Source: an uncultured Eubacteriales bacterium (lineage in GTDB: Bacteria; Bacillota; Clostridia; Oscillospirales; Oscillospiraceae). From it: DNA of 5,380 bases. The translations under genes and the position numbers were made by a program. The stretch is from the NCBI GenBank assembly GCA_902477055.1, contig CABSFY010000115.1, forward strand, positions 1-5,380. The letters are read 5' to 3'. The notes under the pieces were generated by a model. It searched no databases. It was given only the letters and a program-made list of their open reading frames with translations, and had not been told where the DNA came from. Shown here piece by piece: positions 1 to 5,380 of the stretch; the first letter of the stretch is position 1; every line of letters starts with the position of its first letter.

Positions 1-1030
1 TGCCGCCACCAGAGCCACCAGAGCCACCGGAACCGCCGCCCGAGCCGCGATAGCTCGCCGTGCTGCCGAGATTGGAAAGATACCCCAGCGCCCATTCGTT
101 GATCTGCGCCTGCTGTGCCTTCAAGGCCTCGTCCTGCCGCACCGCCTCCTGATACAGCGCCTGCGCCCGCTGGTAGTCGTTGCTTGCCGCTGCCTCCCGC
201 AGCGCCGCCTCATACTGCTGCTTGTAGGTCGTCCGCTGCTGCTCGATGCCCGCCAGCGCCGCCTGCTGTGCCGTCCGGATCGCCGTCACGTCGCTCTGGA
301 GCTGGTTGCTGCGAGCCAGTGCCGCCTGTCCCTGTGCGCCGCTGGAAAGACCGTAGGCAATCTGTGCCTCAGCCCATGCCTTTTGCGCCTGCTGCGATTC
401 CACCGCTGTGCGGGTCATGTTCTGCTGCGCCGCTTCCTCCGCCTTCTTCGCCTGTGCGTCGAGGGCCTCATTGTACCCGGCGTATTCCTGCTCCAGCCCT
501 GCCTTCTGCGCCTTCAGATTTGCGTCGTACATCTGCCGCAGATACTCGCTCAAATCCGTAACCTGCCCCGGCTGCGTGATGATCTCCCGATACGCGCCGT
601 AAATGCTGCTCGGGTCGTTCGGATTCACCTTGCCCAAAAGGTCGGAGACGTAATTGCTCCCGCCGGGAAGATACGATTCGTAAAGGTGGGTCTGGTCATA
701 GCCCAGCCCCTGCCCCTGAATCTTCGCGTTTCGCGCCCGCTCATATTCCGCCGCCGCGCCGTAGTTTCCGGCAGCTACCGCCTCGTTGATCTTCGCTTGG
801 TAGTCCGTGTTCGCGTCATAGCTTGCCGGAGCGCTCTGCTGTGATGGACTGCTGACCGGCGAGGCCGAGGCAATGCTTGTCTGCGGTGCGACCGGCTGCG
901 TGGTCAGGCTCGGCGCCCCCGACTGCGGCACGACCGCGTCCAGCGTTCTCCGCTCCTTGTTCTGCGAGGCGTTGTTCCCGTCCTTTGCGGTCTCGTTCGG
1001 GTCATTGATCAGTTTTTTCTCGTTTGCCAT
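1..1030 (-). CDS. Ala/Gln-rich coiled-coil phage protein with Gly-Ser linker (partial, C-terminus outside window)
   Basis: This frame is open from an ATG at 1030-1028 to the left edge of the window, giving 343 residues without a stop. A ribosome site (AGAGGTG, complement of 1038-1044) overlaps the stop codon of the previous gene. Residues 1-70 are polar and low in complexity (rich in Q, S, P, A) and probably disordered. Residues 71-105 contain a repeated-looking motif (DYQAKINEAVAAGNYGAAAE) with the look of a short helical hairpin. Residues about 160-312 are rich in Ala, Gln, Glu and Lys and should form long helices or coiled coil. Residues 329-343 are almost pure Gly/Ser, a flexible linker to an unseen C-terminal part. 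There is no signal peptide or membrane segment. By composition and position after adaptor and nozzle-like genes, an internal virion (ejection) protein or a scaffold is possible, but I cannot identify the family. The coding call is firm; the function is open. Confidence 0.85.
   Translation of the reverse strand, partial: MANEKKLINDPNETAKDGNNASQNKERRTLDAVVPQSGAPSLTTQPVAPQTSIASASPVSSPSQQSAPASYDANTDYQAKINEAVAAGNYGAAAEYERARNAKIQGQGLGYDQTHLYESYLPGGSNYVSDLLGKVNPNDPSSIYGAYREIITQPGQVTDLSEYLRQMYDANLKAQKAGLEQEYAGYNEALDAQAKKAEEAAQQNMTRTAVESQQAQKAWAEAQIAYGLSSGAQGQAALARSNQLQSDVTAIRTAQQAALAGIEQQRTTYKQQYEAALREAAASNDYQRAQALYQEAVRQDEALKAQQAQINEWALGYLSNLGSTASYRGSGGGSGGSGGSGGG
2..46. repeat. Short tandem repeat coding for the Gly-Ser linker
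   Basis: The 9-mer agagccacc occurs twice without change (11-19 and 20-28). A diverged unit lies on each side (2-10 and 29-37), and a further Gly/Ser-coding stretch runs to 46. On the minus strand these units encode Ser-Gly-Gly steps in the linker of the left-edge protein. Identical neighbouring units could change in number by slippage, which would alter linker length without breaking the frame because the unit is a multiple of three. Confidence 0.7.
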
Positions 1031-1043
1031 CGTTTGTCACCTC

Positions 1044-1451
1044 TCAAAATCCGTAGTAAAGCGGAATGCTCTCAAACTGCGCCGGGCAGGAATTGCCCAG
1101 CTTTTGCAGCATCTCCTGAAACTTCTGCTCAAAGAAATCCGCCAGCACGTCGTTTTCTCCCAGCAAAAGGCGGCTTGCAAGGCCGTAGGGGAGAGCGCCC
1201 TGCGCCACCGCGTCGTCGAGATCGAGCGCGTCGTCCAGCGACGTGATCTCTGCGCAGATGCCGCGCTTGCCGTTCTCCCCGCCGCGGAAGGTGTCCGAGC
1301 GCGGGAAGCACTCGTGCCGCAGCATGTTGATCAGATTCACGCTCCGCAGCTGATACTCCTTCGTATCCGCCGTCTGTGTCGCGCCGCTCGATTCGTTCTG
1401 CTCATCCATCAGATGGATTGCCATGTCAAAAACCTGTTGTCCGGTCGTCAT
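1044..1451 (-). CDS. Probable phage head-to-tail adaptor protein
   Basis: The gene codes for 135 residues from an ATG at 1451. A clear AAGGAGA ribosome site (complement of 1459-1465) overlaps the stop codon of the 657-aa gene, and the gap is only 12 nt. The product is largely helical and soluble. It starts with a helix (QQVFDMAIHLMDE, 5-17), then a polar DTKEY segment (29-33), then a second helix (34-48). The C-terminal half has SLDDALDLDDAV (71-82), LPYGLASRLLLGEND (87-101) and a final helix DFFEQKFQEML (105-115). This pattern, acidic 'LDD', then 'LPYGLA..LL', then an aromatic helix ending in 'FEQ.FQEML', is what I know from gp6/gp4-type connectors that sit under the portal ring. The neighbouring nozzle-like gene supports this, since P22 gp4/gp10 and T7 gp11/gp12 are adjacent pairs. 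The identification is by pattern and context only. Confidence 0.65.
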   Translation of the reverse strand: MTTGQQVFDMAIHLMDEQNESSGATQTADTKEYQLRSVNLINMLRHECFPRSDTFRGGENGKRGICAEITSLDDALDLDDAVAQGALPYGLASRLLLGENDVLADFFEQKFQEMLQKLGNSCPAQFESIPLYYGF

Positions 1452-1463
1452 CTCGTCATCTCC

Positions 1464-3437
1464 TTACTTCGCATCGCTCGTAAACCTTACTCTCTGGTCA
1501 ACGGACAGCACCGTCACCGCCCCGTCCGTGCTCTCCGGGATCTCCGGCACGGTCGTCTCTTCTCCTCCGTCGCAGCGGATGAGGAGCTTGTAAAACACAA
1601 ATTTCTTGACCTTGATTTTCAGCCGCCTCGCCCGCGGCACCTCGTAGGTTTCAAACGTGAAGTCGGCAAAATCCGTCTCGTCGAACAGACCGGTCACGGC
1701 GTTTTCCACCGGCTTCTCGGCGTAGCTCGGTCTCCGGTCGCTTCGCGCCGTCAGCCATGCCCGCACGCGCCGCCCCGGCTTCAGCGTCACCCAGATATAC
1801 GAGCTGTATTTCCGCGTGTTGCTCCGCCCGAAGTCCATGTGCCCGCTCTCCCAGCGGCAGGAGATTGGCTCCCTTGTGTAGCCCGTGATCGCCGCTTCCG
1901 CCGAGATAACCGGTGTGTAATCGTAGGTATGTGCGTCATCCAGAGCGAACAGCCCCTGCACCCCGCCGTGCTGCATTGCAAACACCAGCGCCCCATTCTT
2001 CCCACGTCCAGCCGCCGTGACGTACTGGAACCCGGTGTACTTAAACCATACGCCCTGCTCGTAGGCGTTGACCAGCACCGTCCCGGCCTCGTCATTCAGG
2101 AACAGATAGAACCGACGCCGGTCATCGTCATCGTACAAAAACAGAATCCCCGGCGCAGCCTCCTGCGCTGAGAATTGCACCGGCTCAGATGCGACCTTCG
2201 CATAGCGCTCGTCCTGATAGTAGCTCGCCGTCTGCTTCCAGTCGTACAGGCAGCCCTTGCAAAACGTCCGGGGGAAATTCTGTACTACGCAGATTTGGCC
2301 GGCTGCATCCGAGCCGAGCGAACGGTGCATTGTCCTCACGTAAAAGCCCGCCGTGACCGTCCCGTCCGGCAGCGTCAGCGTGTCGTATGCCACCGCATAG
2401 CAGCCATCTGGTTTAAACGCCATCAGCCGCCCGTAGTGCCGCTGTAATGCCGTTACTGGGGAAGAAGCATCCCCAATTTTAATTTCGTTCAGCGCCGCAA
2501 AATAAGCGCCTGTGGCCTCCCCCGAGAGCGTCGGCTCGCTGTAGCGAATAATGTTGCTATTGCCATCGTATACAAACAGCCTGGAATCCGTCGCGCCGTT
2601 GAACTTCTCGCAGTAACAGCAGCGCGTTATCAGCGTACGGTCGTCTACGCGCGGGTTCTGATAGGTGATCTCCACATTGTTCACGCCCTTTGCCGGTGCC
2701 GTCGCCAGCTCTGCCGCGTAGGTGTTCGCCGCCTCGGTGCTGACCTCCGTCCACGTCACCGCCGCGCCGTCCACCGTTACGGACAGAATCAGCGTTTCCC
2801 CCTCCTGCCGCTCAATCTGCTCCGGAAGCACGAACCGCTTGCTCGTCCCGTCTGCGGAGTACTGCACGCGCCGCTGGTTCGTCAGCAGGTTCACGCGCTC
2901 GAGCGTTGTGCCGCCGCCGCTCGGTGCCGCGCCGGTCACGACCAGCGGGACATATCCGACTACCTCAGAAACCGCAGCCGACCTGCCGTCCCACCAGTAG
3001 AACCTTCTGCCAGTAATAATGTAATACCGGTCGCCGAAAGCAAAGATGGACGCGTCGCTCGGCCTGCCGTTGAAGGGCCGCCGATGGATTGGCGGGAAGT
3101 ATATTTCACCGAGCGACACCCACCCGTCGGAAGTTGTCGTGTTCGCAGAAAACAGCCGCCGGTATACCGTATTGTCAAAAATCGCGATTTCCAGTGTTTC
3201 ATCCGAAAAGTACCCGCGGCATCTCGCGCCCTTGATGGGATCGTCCGTCGGAATGATTTTATACGGCACAATGCCCGGCCTCGTTTTCAGGTGAAAGCTC
3301 TCCGTAATTTGAAAGTTCTCCATCTCCGGCGAAACGCCGTTTTTCATCTGCGTGTCGCCGTCCGGCGCTTCATAAATCCCCAGAAATTTGGAATAGTTCA
3401 CGTCGGTCTGCTTGACCGACCCTCGAATACTTGCCAT
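1464..3437 (-). CDS. Large beta-rich phage tail/neck protein (P22 gp10/T7 gp12-like nozzle candidate)
   Basis: I choose the ATG at 3437 (657 aa) because AAGGAG (complement of 3446-3451) lies 8 nt upstream; the frame stays open to a TTG at 3485, but that would begin inside the repeat-filled gap. Near the N-terminus, ENFQITESFHLKTRPGI (40-56) followed by short strands (RGYFSDETLEIAIFDNTVYR, 74-93) is the usual opening of short-tailed-phage nozzle/stabilisation proteins, which are beta-propellers at the tail exit. Further short strand repeats follow (about 130-170, 285-300, 330-375, 430-500). Residues about 187-262 look like an inserted beta-sandwich (QYSADGTSKRFVL, then VTVDGAAVTW, then NNVEITYQ). 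The C-terminal part (about 543-622) looks like another beta domain. Two Cys clusters are visible, CCYC (273-276) and CKGC (393-396). There is no enzyme motif, signal peptide or membrane segment. A phage structural role is likely; the nozzle assignment is inference from layout. Confidence 0.65.
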   Translation of the reverse strand: MASIRGSVKQTDVNYSKFLGIYEAPDGDTQMKNGVSPEMENFQITESFHLKTRPGIVPYKIIPTDDPIKGARCRGYFSDETLEIAIFDNTVYRRLFSANTTTSDGWVSLGEIYFPPIHRRPFNGRPSDASIFAFGDRYYIITGRRFYWWDGRSAAVSEVVGYVPLVVTGAAPSGGGTTLERVNLLTNQRRVQYSADGTSKRFVLPEQIERQEGETLILSVTVDGAAVTWTEVSTEAANTYAAELATAPAKGVNNVEITYQNPRVDDRTLITRCCYCEKFNGATDSRLFVYDGNSNIIRYSEPTLSGEATGAYFAALNEIKIGDASSPVTALQRHYGRLMAFKPDGCYAVAYDTLTLPDGTVTAGFYVRTMHRSLGSDAAGQICVVQNFPRTFCKGCLYDWKQTASYYQDERYAKVASEPVQFSAQEAAPGILFLYDDDDRRRFYLFLNDEAGTVLVNAYEQGVWFKYTGFQYVTAAGRGKNGALVFAMQHGGVQGLFALDDAHTYDYTPVISAEAAITGYTREPISCRWESGHMDFGRSNTRKYSSYIWVTLKPGRRVRAWLTARSDRRPSYAEKPVENAVTGLFDETDFADFTFETYEVPRARRLKIKVKKFVFYKLLIRCDGGEETTVPEIPESTDGAVTVLSVDQRVRFTSDAK

Positions 3438-3445
3438 TTCATCCG

Positions 3446-3451
3446 CTCCTT
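3446..3451 (-). promoter_or_regulatory. Ribosome binding site that sets the start of the 657-aa protein
   Basis: AAGGAG on the minus strand lies 8 nt before the ATG at 3437-3435. This favours that ATG over the TTG at 3485, which would add 16 residues (beginning MNKVRHRNDR) encoded by repeat-derived DNA and has no comparable site. Confidence 0.8.
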
Positions 3452-3463
3452 CGTTCCTGTCAT

Positions 3464-3487
3464 TGCGATGTCGCACCTTGTTCAAGG
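3464..3487. repeat. Two adjoining short inverted repeats before the 657-aa gene
   Basis: TGCGA-tg-TCGCA (3464-3475) is directly followed by CCTTG-tt-CAAGG (3476-3487). Each has 5-bp perfect arms and a 2-nt spacer. They lie between the larger dispersed-repeat element and the ribosome site of the 657-aa gene. The stretch tgtcattgcga (3458-3468) also resembles the core of another repeat common in bacterial genomes, though 11 bases is too short to rely on. No protein-binding role can be claimed from sequence alone. Confidence 0.55.
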
Positions 3488-3540
3488 CTCCCCTGTGTAA
3501 GGGGAGCTGTCAGCCAACGGCTGACTGAGGGGTTTTCCCC
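3486..3540. repeat. Dispersed palindromic repeat element (two hairpins plus GGGG-TTTT-CCCC)
   Basis: The element holds an 8-bp hairpin GCTCCCCT-gtgta-AGGGGAGC (3487-3507), a 7-bp hairpin GTCAGCC-aac-GGCTGAC (3509-3525), and a palindrome GGGG-tttt-CCCC (3529-3540). The CCCCT arm at 3490-3494 can also pair with AGGGG at 3528-3532, enclosing the second hairpin. I recall nearly the same two-hairpin sequence as a high-copy dispersed repeat in gut Clostridia genomes; that is memory, not a search. It encodes no protein. It lies in the only large gap after the terminase gene. No run of U follows any hairpin on the minus strand, so it is not a standard rho-independent terminator, though it could slow transcription or protect RNA ends. 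Confidence 0.75.
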
Positions 3541-3560
3541 CCGTGCCCGCAGGCGCATCC

Positions 3561-4955
3561 CTACGCAAACAAATAGCTTGCCGTCGGCTTCCCGCCGCGC
3601 ATCACCTCGTCGTAGTCCTCCTGCCGCTCGTCCTCCTCGCCGTAGTCCTCGAACACGTGCTGTGTGATGGCCGGCATCGTCCGCATCACGGAAAAATACC
3701 GTAGCGCGTCGGGCAAGTGCGTGATTTCGTGCGGCTCCTTGGCGCAGTCGGTCGGGTTGGTATTGTCGTGCTGCAAGGCGGGAATAAAATCAATCAGCCC
3801 CTTGCAGTCCTCAAAGATGATCAGCCCCGGTTTCCCGTCCGGCATCGGCTTTAGCAGCTCCTTGAGCGCCAGCCAGCCCTGCACGCGGCTGTTTGAGGCC
3901 TTCACGATCCCGACGCCGTTCTGCATAAAAATCTCGGCGGCAGTCTTGCCGGTGTCGTTGCGCCGGTTCCACATATCCGGCGGCGCAATGGTGAATTGGA
4001 TTCGTTCTCTTGCCGTCGTCGCCGCGTTCATCGCCTCCGCCGCGCCGGACACGATCAGGTCCTTTTCCGCAAACTCGCGATACACCCAGCACCGCCCGGA
4101 AAAGTCGATCGCCACCCAGAGGCAGGCGAACATATCAAGGCCGTAGTCAAACGCCCGATACTTTGCCCACTCGTCCGGAATCCGGAACGGGGCGCACGTG
4201 TGCCAGCCCCGCCGGAATTCCGGGAAGTACGACCCGCCCAGCGCGTCCCAGTCGCCGTAGCGGTGCGCGTTGCGGATGTCCTCCGGCAGCAGCTCCAGCG
4301 CCCGCACATAGTCGGGGTTTGCCTCCATCAGGTCAACGTTGTCCTCGACGGTTGCCTTGATAAAGGTGTAGTCCTCCGGGTCTTCGCCCGGGTTGAACCG
4401 CCCGTCCACAAACAGCCGCTTCACCCAGTGATGCCCCACGCCGCCGGGGTTGCACGTCAGATAGAACCGCTTCGGAATCTCGTTGACACCGCGAAGGCAA
4501 GCGCCCATGCCGCGAAATTCCTGCTCTGTGAATTGCGTCGCCTCTTCCATAAAGATCCAGTCGTATTCCTGGCCTTGGTATTTGCCCGCGACTGCCGCGC
4601 CGTAGCCCGGCATGTTGCCGAATTTGATGGTCGAGCCGTTGAGAAAGTAGATGATGTTCAGCGTTGCGTTGTAGGTCGCCAAGCCCTGCGGCAGCATCGC
4701 CAGCATCGGCTCAATGATGGAGTTGCGCAAATCCTCATATTCTCGCCGGATAAACAGAATCTTGATGCCGGGGTATTGCAGCGCCCCGCCCAAGCCCTTG
4801 CGCATCGAGCACCATGTTTTGCCGCCGCCTCGTGCACCGCCGAATGCGGTATACTTCGACCGCGACGCAAAAAACCGCTTCTGCGCCTCCGAATTTGGCC
4901 GACCCAAATCGATCTGTAATTGACTGCTCTTCGGCTTCACCTTCTGCTTCGCCAA
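3561..4955 (-). CDS. terL: Phage terminase large subunit (ATPase/nuclease DNA packaging motor)
   Basis: The 464-aa product drives DNA into the empty head using ATP and cuts the DNA into genome lengths. The Walker A loop is GGARGGGKT (39-47, K46). Walker B is YDWIFMEEA (131-139), with the acidic pair E137/E138. The coupling motif TCNPGG is at 167-172. The C-terminal RNase H-like nuclease has its likely metal-binding acids in AFDYGLD (268-274, D270), APPDMWN (D327) and THLPDALRY (412-420, D416). Length and motif order are complete for the family, so the gene looks intact. The start is a TTG: an in-frame TGA at 4964-4962 blocks anything longer, and the next ATG lies after the Walker A loop. AAAGGA (complement of 4967-4972) is 11 nt upstream, a longish spacing. 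The last 30 residues are very acidic (FEDYGEEDERQEDYDE, 435-450). Repeats fill the gaps on both sides. A start at the GTG of codon 6 is a minor alternative. Confidence 0.96.
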   Translation of the reverse strand: MAKQKVKPKSSQLQIDLGRPNSEAQKRFFASRSKYTAFGGARGGGKTWCSMRKGLGGALQYPGIKILFIRREYEDLRNSIIEPMLAMLPQGLATYNATLNIIYFLNGSTIKFGNMPGYGAAVAGKYQGQEYDWIFMEEATQFTEQEFRGMGACLRGVNEIPKRFYLTCNPGGVGHHWVKRLFVDGRFNPGEDPEDYTFIKATVEDNVDLMEANPDYVRALELLPEDIRNAHRYGDWDALGGSYFPEFRRGWHTCAPFRIPDEWAKYRAFDYGLDMFACLWVAIDFSGRCWVYREFAEKDLIVSGAAEAMNAATTARERIQFTIAPPDMWNRRNDTGKTAAEIFMQNGVGIVKASNSRVQGWLALKELLKPMPDGKPGLIIFEDCKGLIDFIPALQHDNTNPTDCAKEPHEITHLPDALRYFSVMRTMPAITQHVFEDYGEEDERQEDYDEVMRGGKPTASYLFA

Positions 4956-4966
4956 CCAACATCACA

Positions 4967-4972
4967 TCCTTT
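4967..4972 (-). promoter_or_regulatory. Ribosome binding site for the TTG-started terminase
   Basis: AAAGGA on the minus strand lies 11 nt before the TTG. It is the only purine-rich site close enough to serve terL. A further GGGG tract (complement of 4974-4977) adjoins it upstream, at the border of the hairpin repeat. An out-of-frame ATG at 4962-4960 lies between this site and the TTG and could compete for ribosomes. Confidence 0.6.
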
Positions 4973-4980
4973 TCCCCTTG

Positions 4981-5010
4981 TGCGTAGGGGCCGATGCCCA
5001 CATCGGCCCG
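4981..5010. repeat. Palindromic repeat with 9-bp stem in the gap before terL
   Basis: GGGCCGATG (4988-4996) pairs perfectly with CATCGGCCC (5001-5009) across a 4-nt loop, CCCA. The sequence just before it, TGCGTAGGGG (4981-4990), together with the hairpin, matches my memory of another dispersed intergenic repeat in gut Clostridia, in which a GTAGGGGC lead-in precedes a GC-rich palindrome. It fills much of the 70-nt gap between the CxxC protein and terL. No U run follows on either strand, so a classical terminator is unlikely. Confidence 0.7.
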
Positions 5011-5025
5011 CCGCTGGCACTTCAA

Positions 5026-5235
5026 TTATCGTTCCGCCGCCGCCTTTGCCGTCGAGCACAGGGTGCATTGCGTCGGCATCTCCCCAAAGCCCGGCAGGCA
5101 TTTGCCGCACACCCACCGGCCACCGGCCTTGTAGATCACCTTCGTCGGTGCAACGACCCGTCCGCAGGCCGCGCAGTGAATCTCGTGCTTTTCCTCGTCG
5201 TAGATCAGCGCCGCAAACTCATACTCCCGCGTCAT
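5026..5235 (-). CDS. Small protein with three CxxC pairs (zinc-ribbon-like), function unknown
   Basis: I place the start at the ATG at 5235 (69 aa) because GGAGGG (complement of 5244-5249) lies 8 nt upstream. In-frame ATGs at 5265 and 5277 would add up to 14 mostly basic residues but have no ribosome site. The protein has CAAC (21-24), CGKC (43-46) and CTLC (57-60). The first two pairs, 18 residues apart with short strands between (TKVIYKAGGRWVC), fit a zinc ribbon binding one Zn; the third pair may be left over or bind with a partner. The tail is Ala-rich. There is no membrane segment. It overlaps the preceding gene by 17 nt in another frame, which suggests translational coupling. Its place directly before terL is where a small terminase subunit often sits, but it has no visible helix-turn-helix, so I do not call it one. 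Small zinc-ribbon proteins are common among phage accessory genes. Confidence 0.75.
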   Translation of the reverse strand: MTREYEFAALIYDEEKHEIHCAACGRVVAPTKVIYKAGGRWVCGKCLPGFGEMPTQCTLCSTAKAAAER

Positions 5236-5380
5236 GTCCGCGTCCCTCCGTTTCCTCCGGCTCATACGGCAGGGCATTGACCGTGTCCATCAGCTGCTTT
5301 GCGTCTCCGTTGCCGCCAAGCCCGCCGTGGTACAGCTCGTGCCAGTGCCGCAGCCTTCTTCTCTGCTCAAACGTTGCGTA
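5219..5380 (-). CDS. C-terminal end of an unidentified phage protein (partial, N-terminus outside window)
   Basis: Reading from the right edge on the minus strand, one frame stays open for 53 codons and ends at TGA 5221-5219. The peptide begins YATFEQRRRLRHWHELYHGG, continues through LGGNGDAKQLMDTVNALPYE and ends in a polar, acidic tail. The first part is basic and could form a helix; nothing identifies a family. The gene ends inside the start of the CxxC protein (17-nt overlap) and carries that gene's ribosome site, the normal arrangement of coupled phage genes and the main support for it being real. A small terminase subunit would be expected near here, but this fragment neither supports nor excludes that. 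Confidence 0.6.
   Translation of the reverse strand, partial: YATFEQRRRLRHWHELYHGGLGGNGDAKQLMDTVNALPYEPEETEGRGHDAGV
5244..5249 (-). promoter_or_regulatory. Ribosome binding site that sets the start of the CxxC protein
   Basis: GGAGGG on the minus strand, 8 nt before the ATG at 5235-5233, lies inside the coding end of the upstream gene. It supports the 69-residue form over the 79- or 83-residue forms. Confidence 0.75.

Noticed and set aside
11..28. CRISPR-like or iteron array at the left edge
   Set aside because: The 9-bp units are in frame and code for a Gly-Ser linker; there are no spacers and no origin features.
115..844. Plus-strand open frames of 148 and 153 codons
   Set aside because: They are Pro/Arg-rich shadows opposite the long, well-started minus-strand frame that fills 1-1030.
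873..2171. 432-codon plus-strand open frame
   Set aside because: It runs antisense across three minus-strand genes, has no ribosome site, is very rich in Arg, Leu and Val, and shows no domain. It is a by-product of GC-rich codon use on the other strand.
3486..3540. Rho-independent terminator after terL
   Set aside because: The hairpins are strong, but no U tract follows them on the minus strand, and the downstream genes appear to belong to the same operon.
3438..3560. Promoter in the terL downstream gap
   Set aside because: A TTGAAC is visible on the minus strand around 3480-3485, but no acceptable -10 box lies at the right distance, and the region is occupied by hairpins.
3996..4919. 307-codon plus-strand open frame
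   Set aside because: It lies wholly antisense to terL, whose ATPase and nuclease motifs are clear. Its product is Arg/Val-rich with no recognisable motif.
4735..5025. 96-codon minus-strand open frame starting in the gap before terL
   Set aside because: It crosses the hairpin repeat and then overlaps terL in another frame. Its only later start, the ATG at 4962, has just 4 nt between it and the ribosome site. The product resembles a frame-shifted terL.

Overview
The window is a single-direction block of bacteriophage (most likely prophage) structural and packaging genes. All convincing genes lie on the minus strand, so transcription runs from position 5380 towards position 1. The DNA is GC-rich, the genes have strong Shine-Dalgarno sequences of the AAGGAG/GGAGG type, and both larger intergenic gaps hold palindromic repeats of a kind I remember from the chromosomes of gut Clostridia (Oscillospiraceae/Ruminococcaceae). 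From this I infer a prophage in an Oscillospiraceae-type Firmicute. That placement rests on memory of the repeats and protein style, not on a database search.

In the order of transcription the layout is as follows. (1) The C-terminal end of an unidentified protein (5380-5219). (2) A 69-residue protein with three CxxC pairs, overlapping the previous gene by 17 nt. (3) A 70-nt gap with a 9-bp hairpin repeat. (4) A complete large terminase (TerL, 464 aa, TTG start) with recognisable ATPase and nuclease motifs. (5) A 123-nt gap containing five inverted repeats one after another, including a two-hairpin element that looks like a dispersed chromosomal repeat. (6) A 657-aa beta-rich structural protein, whose layout suggests a short-tailed-phage nozzle/DNA-stabilisation protein (P22 gp10/T7 gp12 type). 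(7) A 135-aa protein that looks like a head-to-tail adaptor. (8) The first 343 residues of an Ala/Gln-rich, helical protein that runs off the left edge in a Gly-Ser linker.

The genes fit one job: TerL packages DNA into the head, and the proteins after it would close the head, build the short tail and perhaps be ejected with the DNA. The last three genes are tightly packed (12- and 13-nt gaps, with each ribosome site overlapping the preceding stop codon), which suggests one transcript with coupled translation. The odd points are the absence of a portal or capsid gene next to TerL, the repeats on both sides of TerL, and the long helical protein at the left edge. I see no RNA gene, CRISPR array, transposase, integrase, attachment site or convincing promoter.
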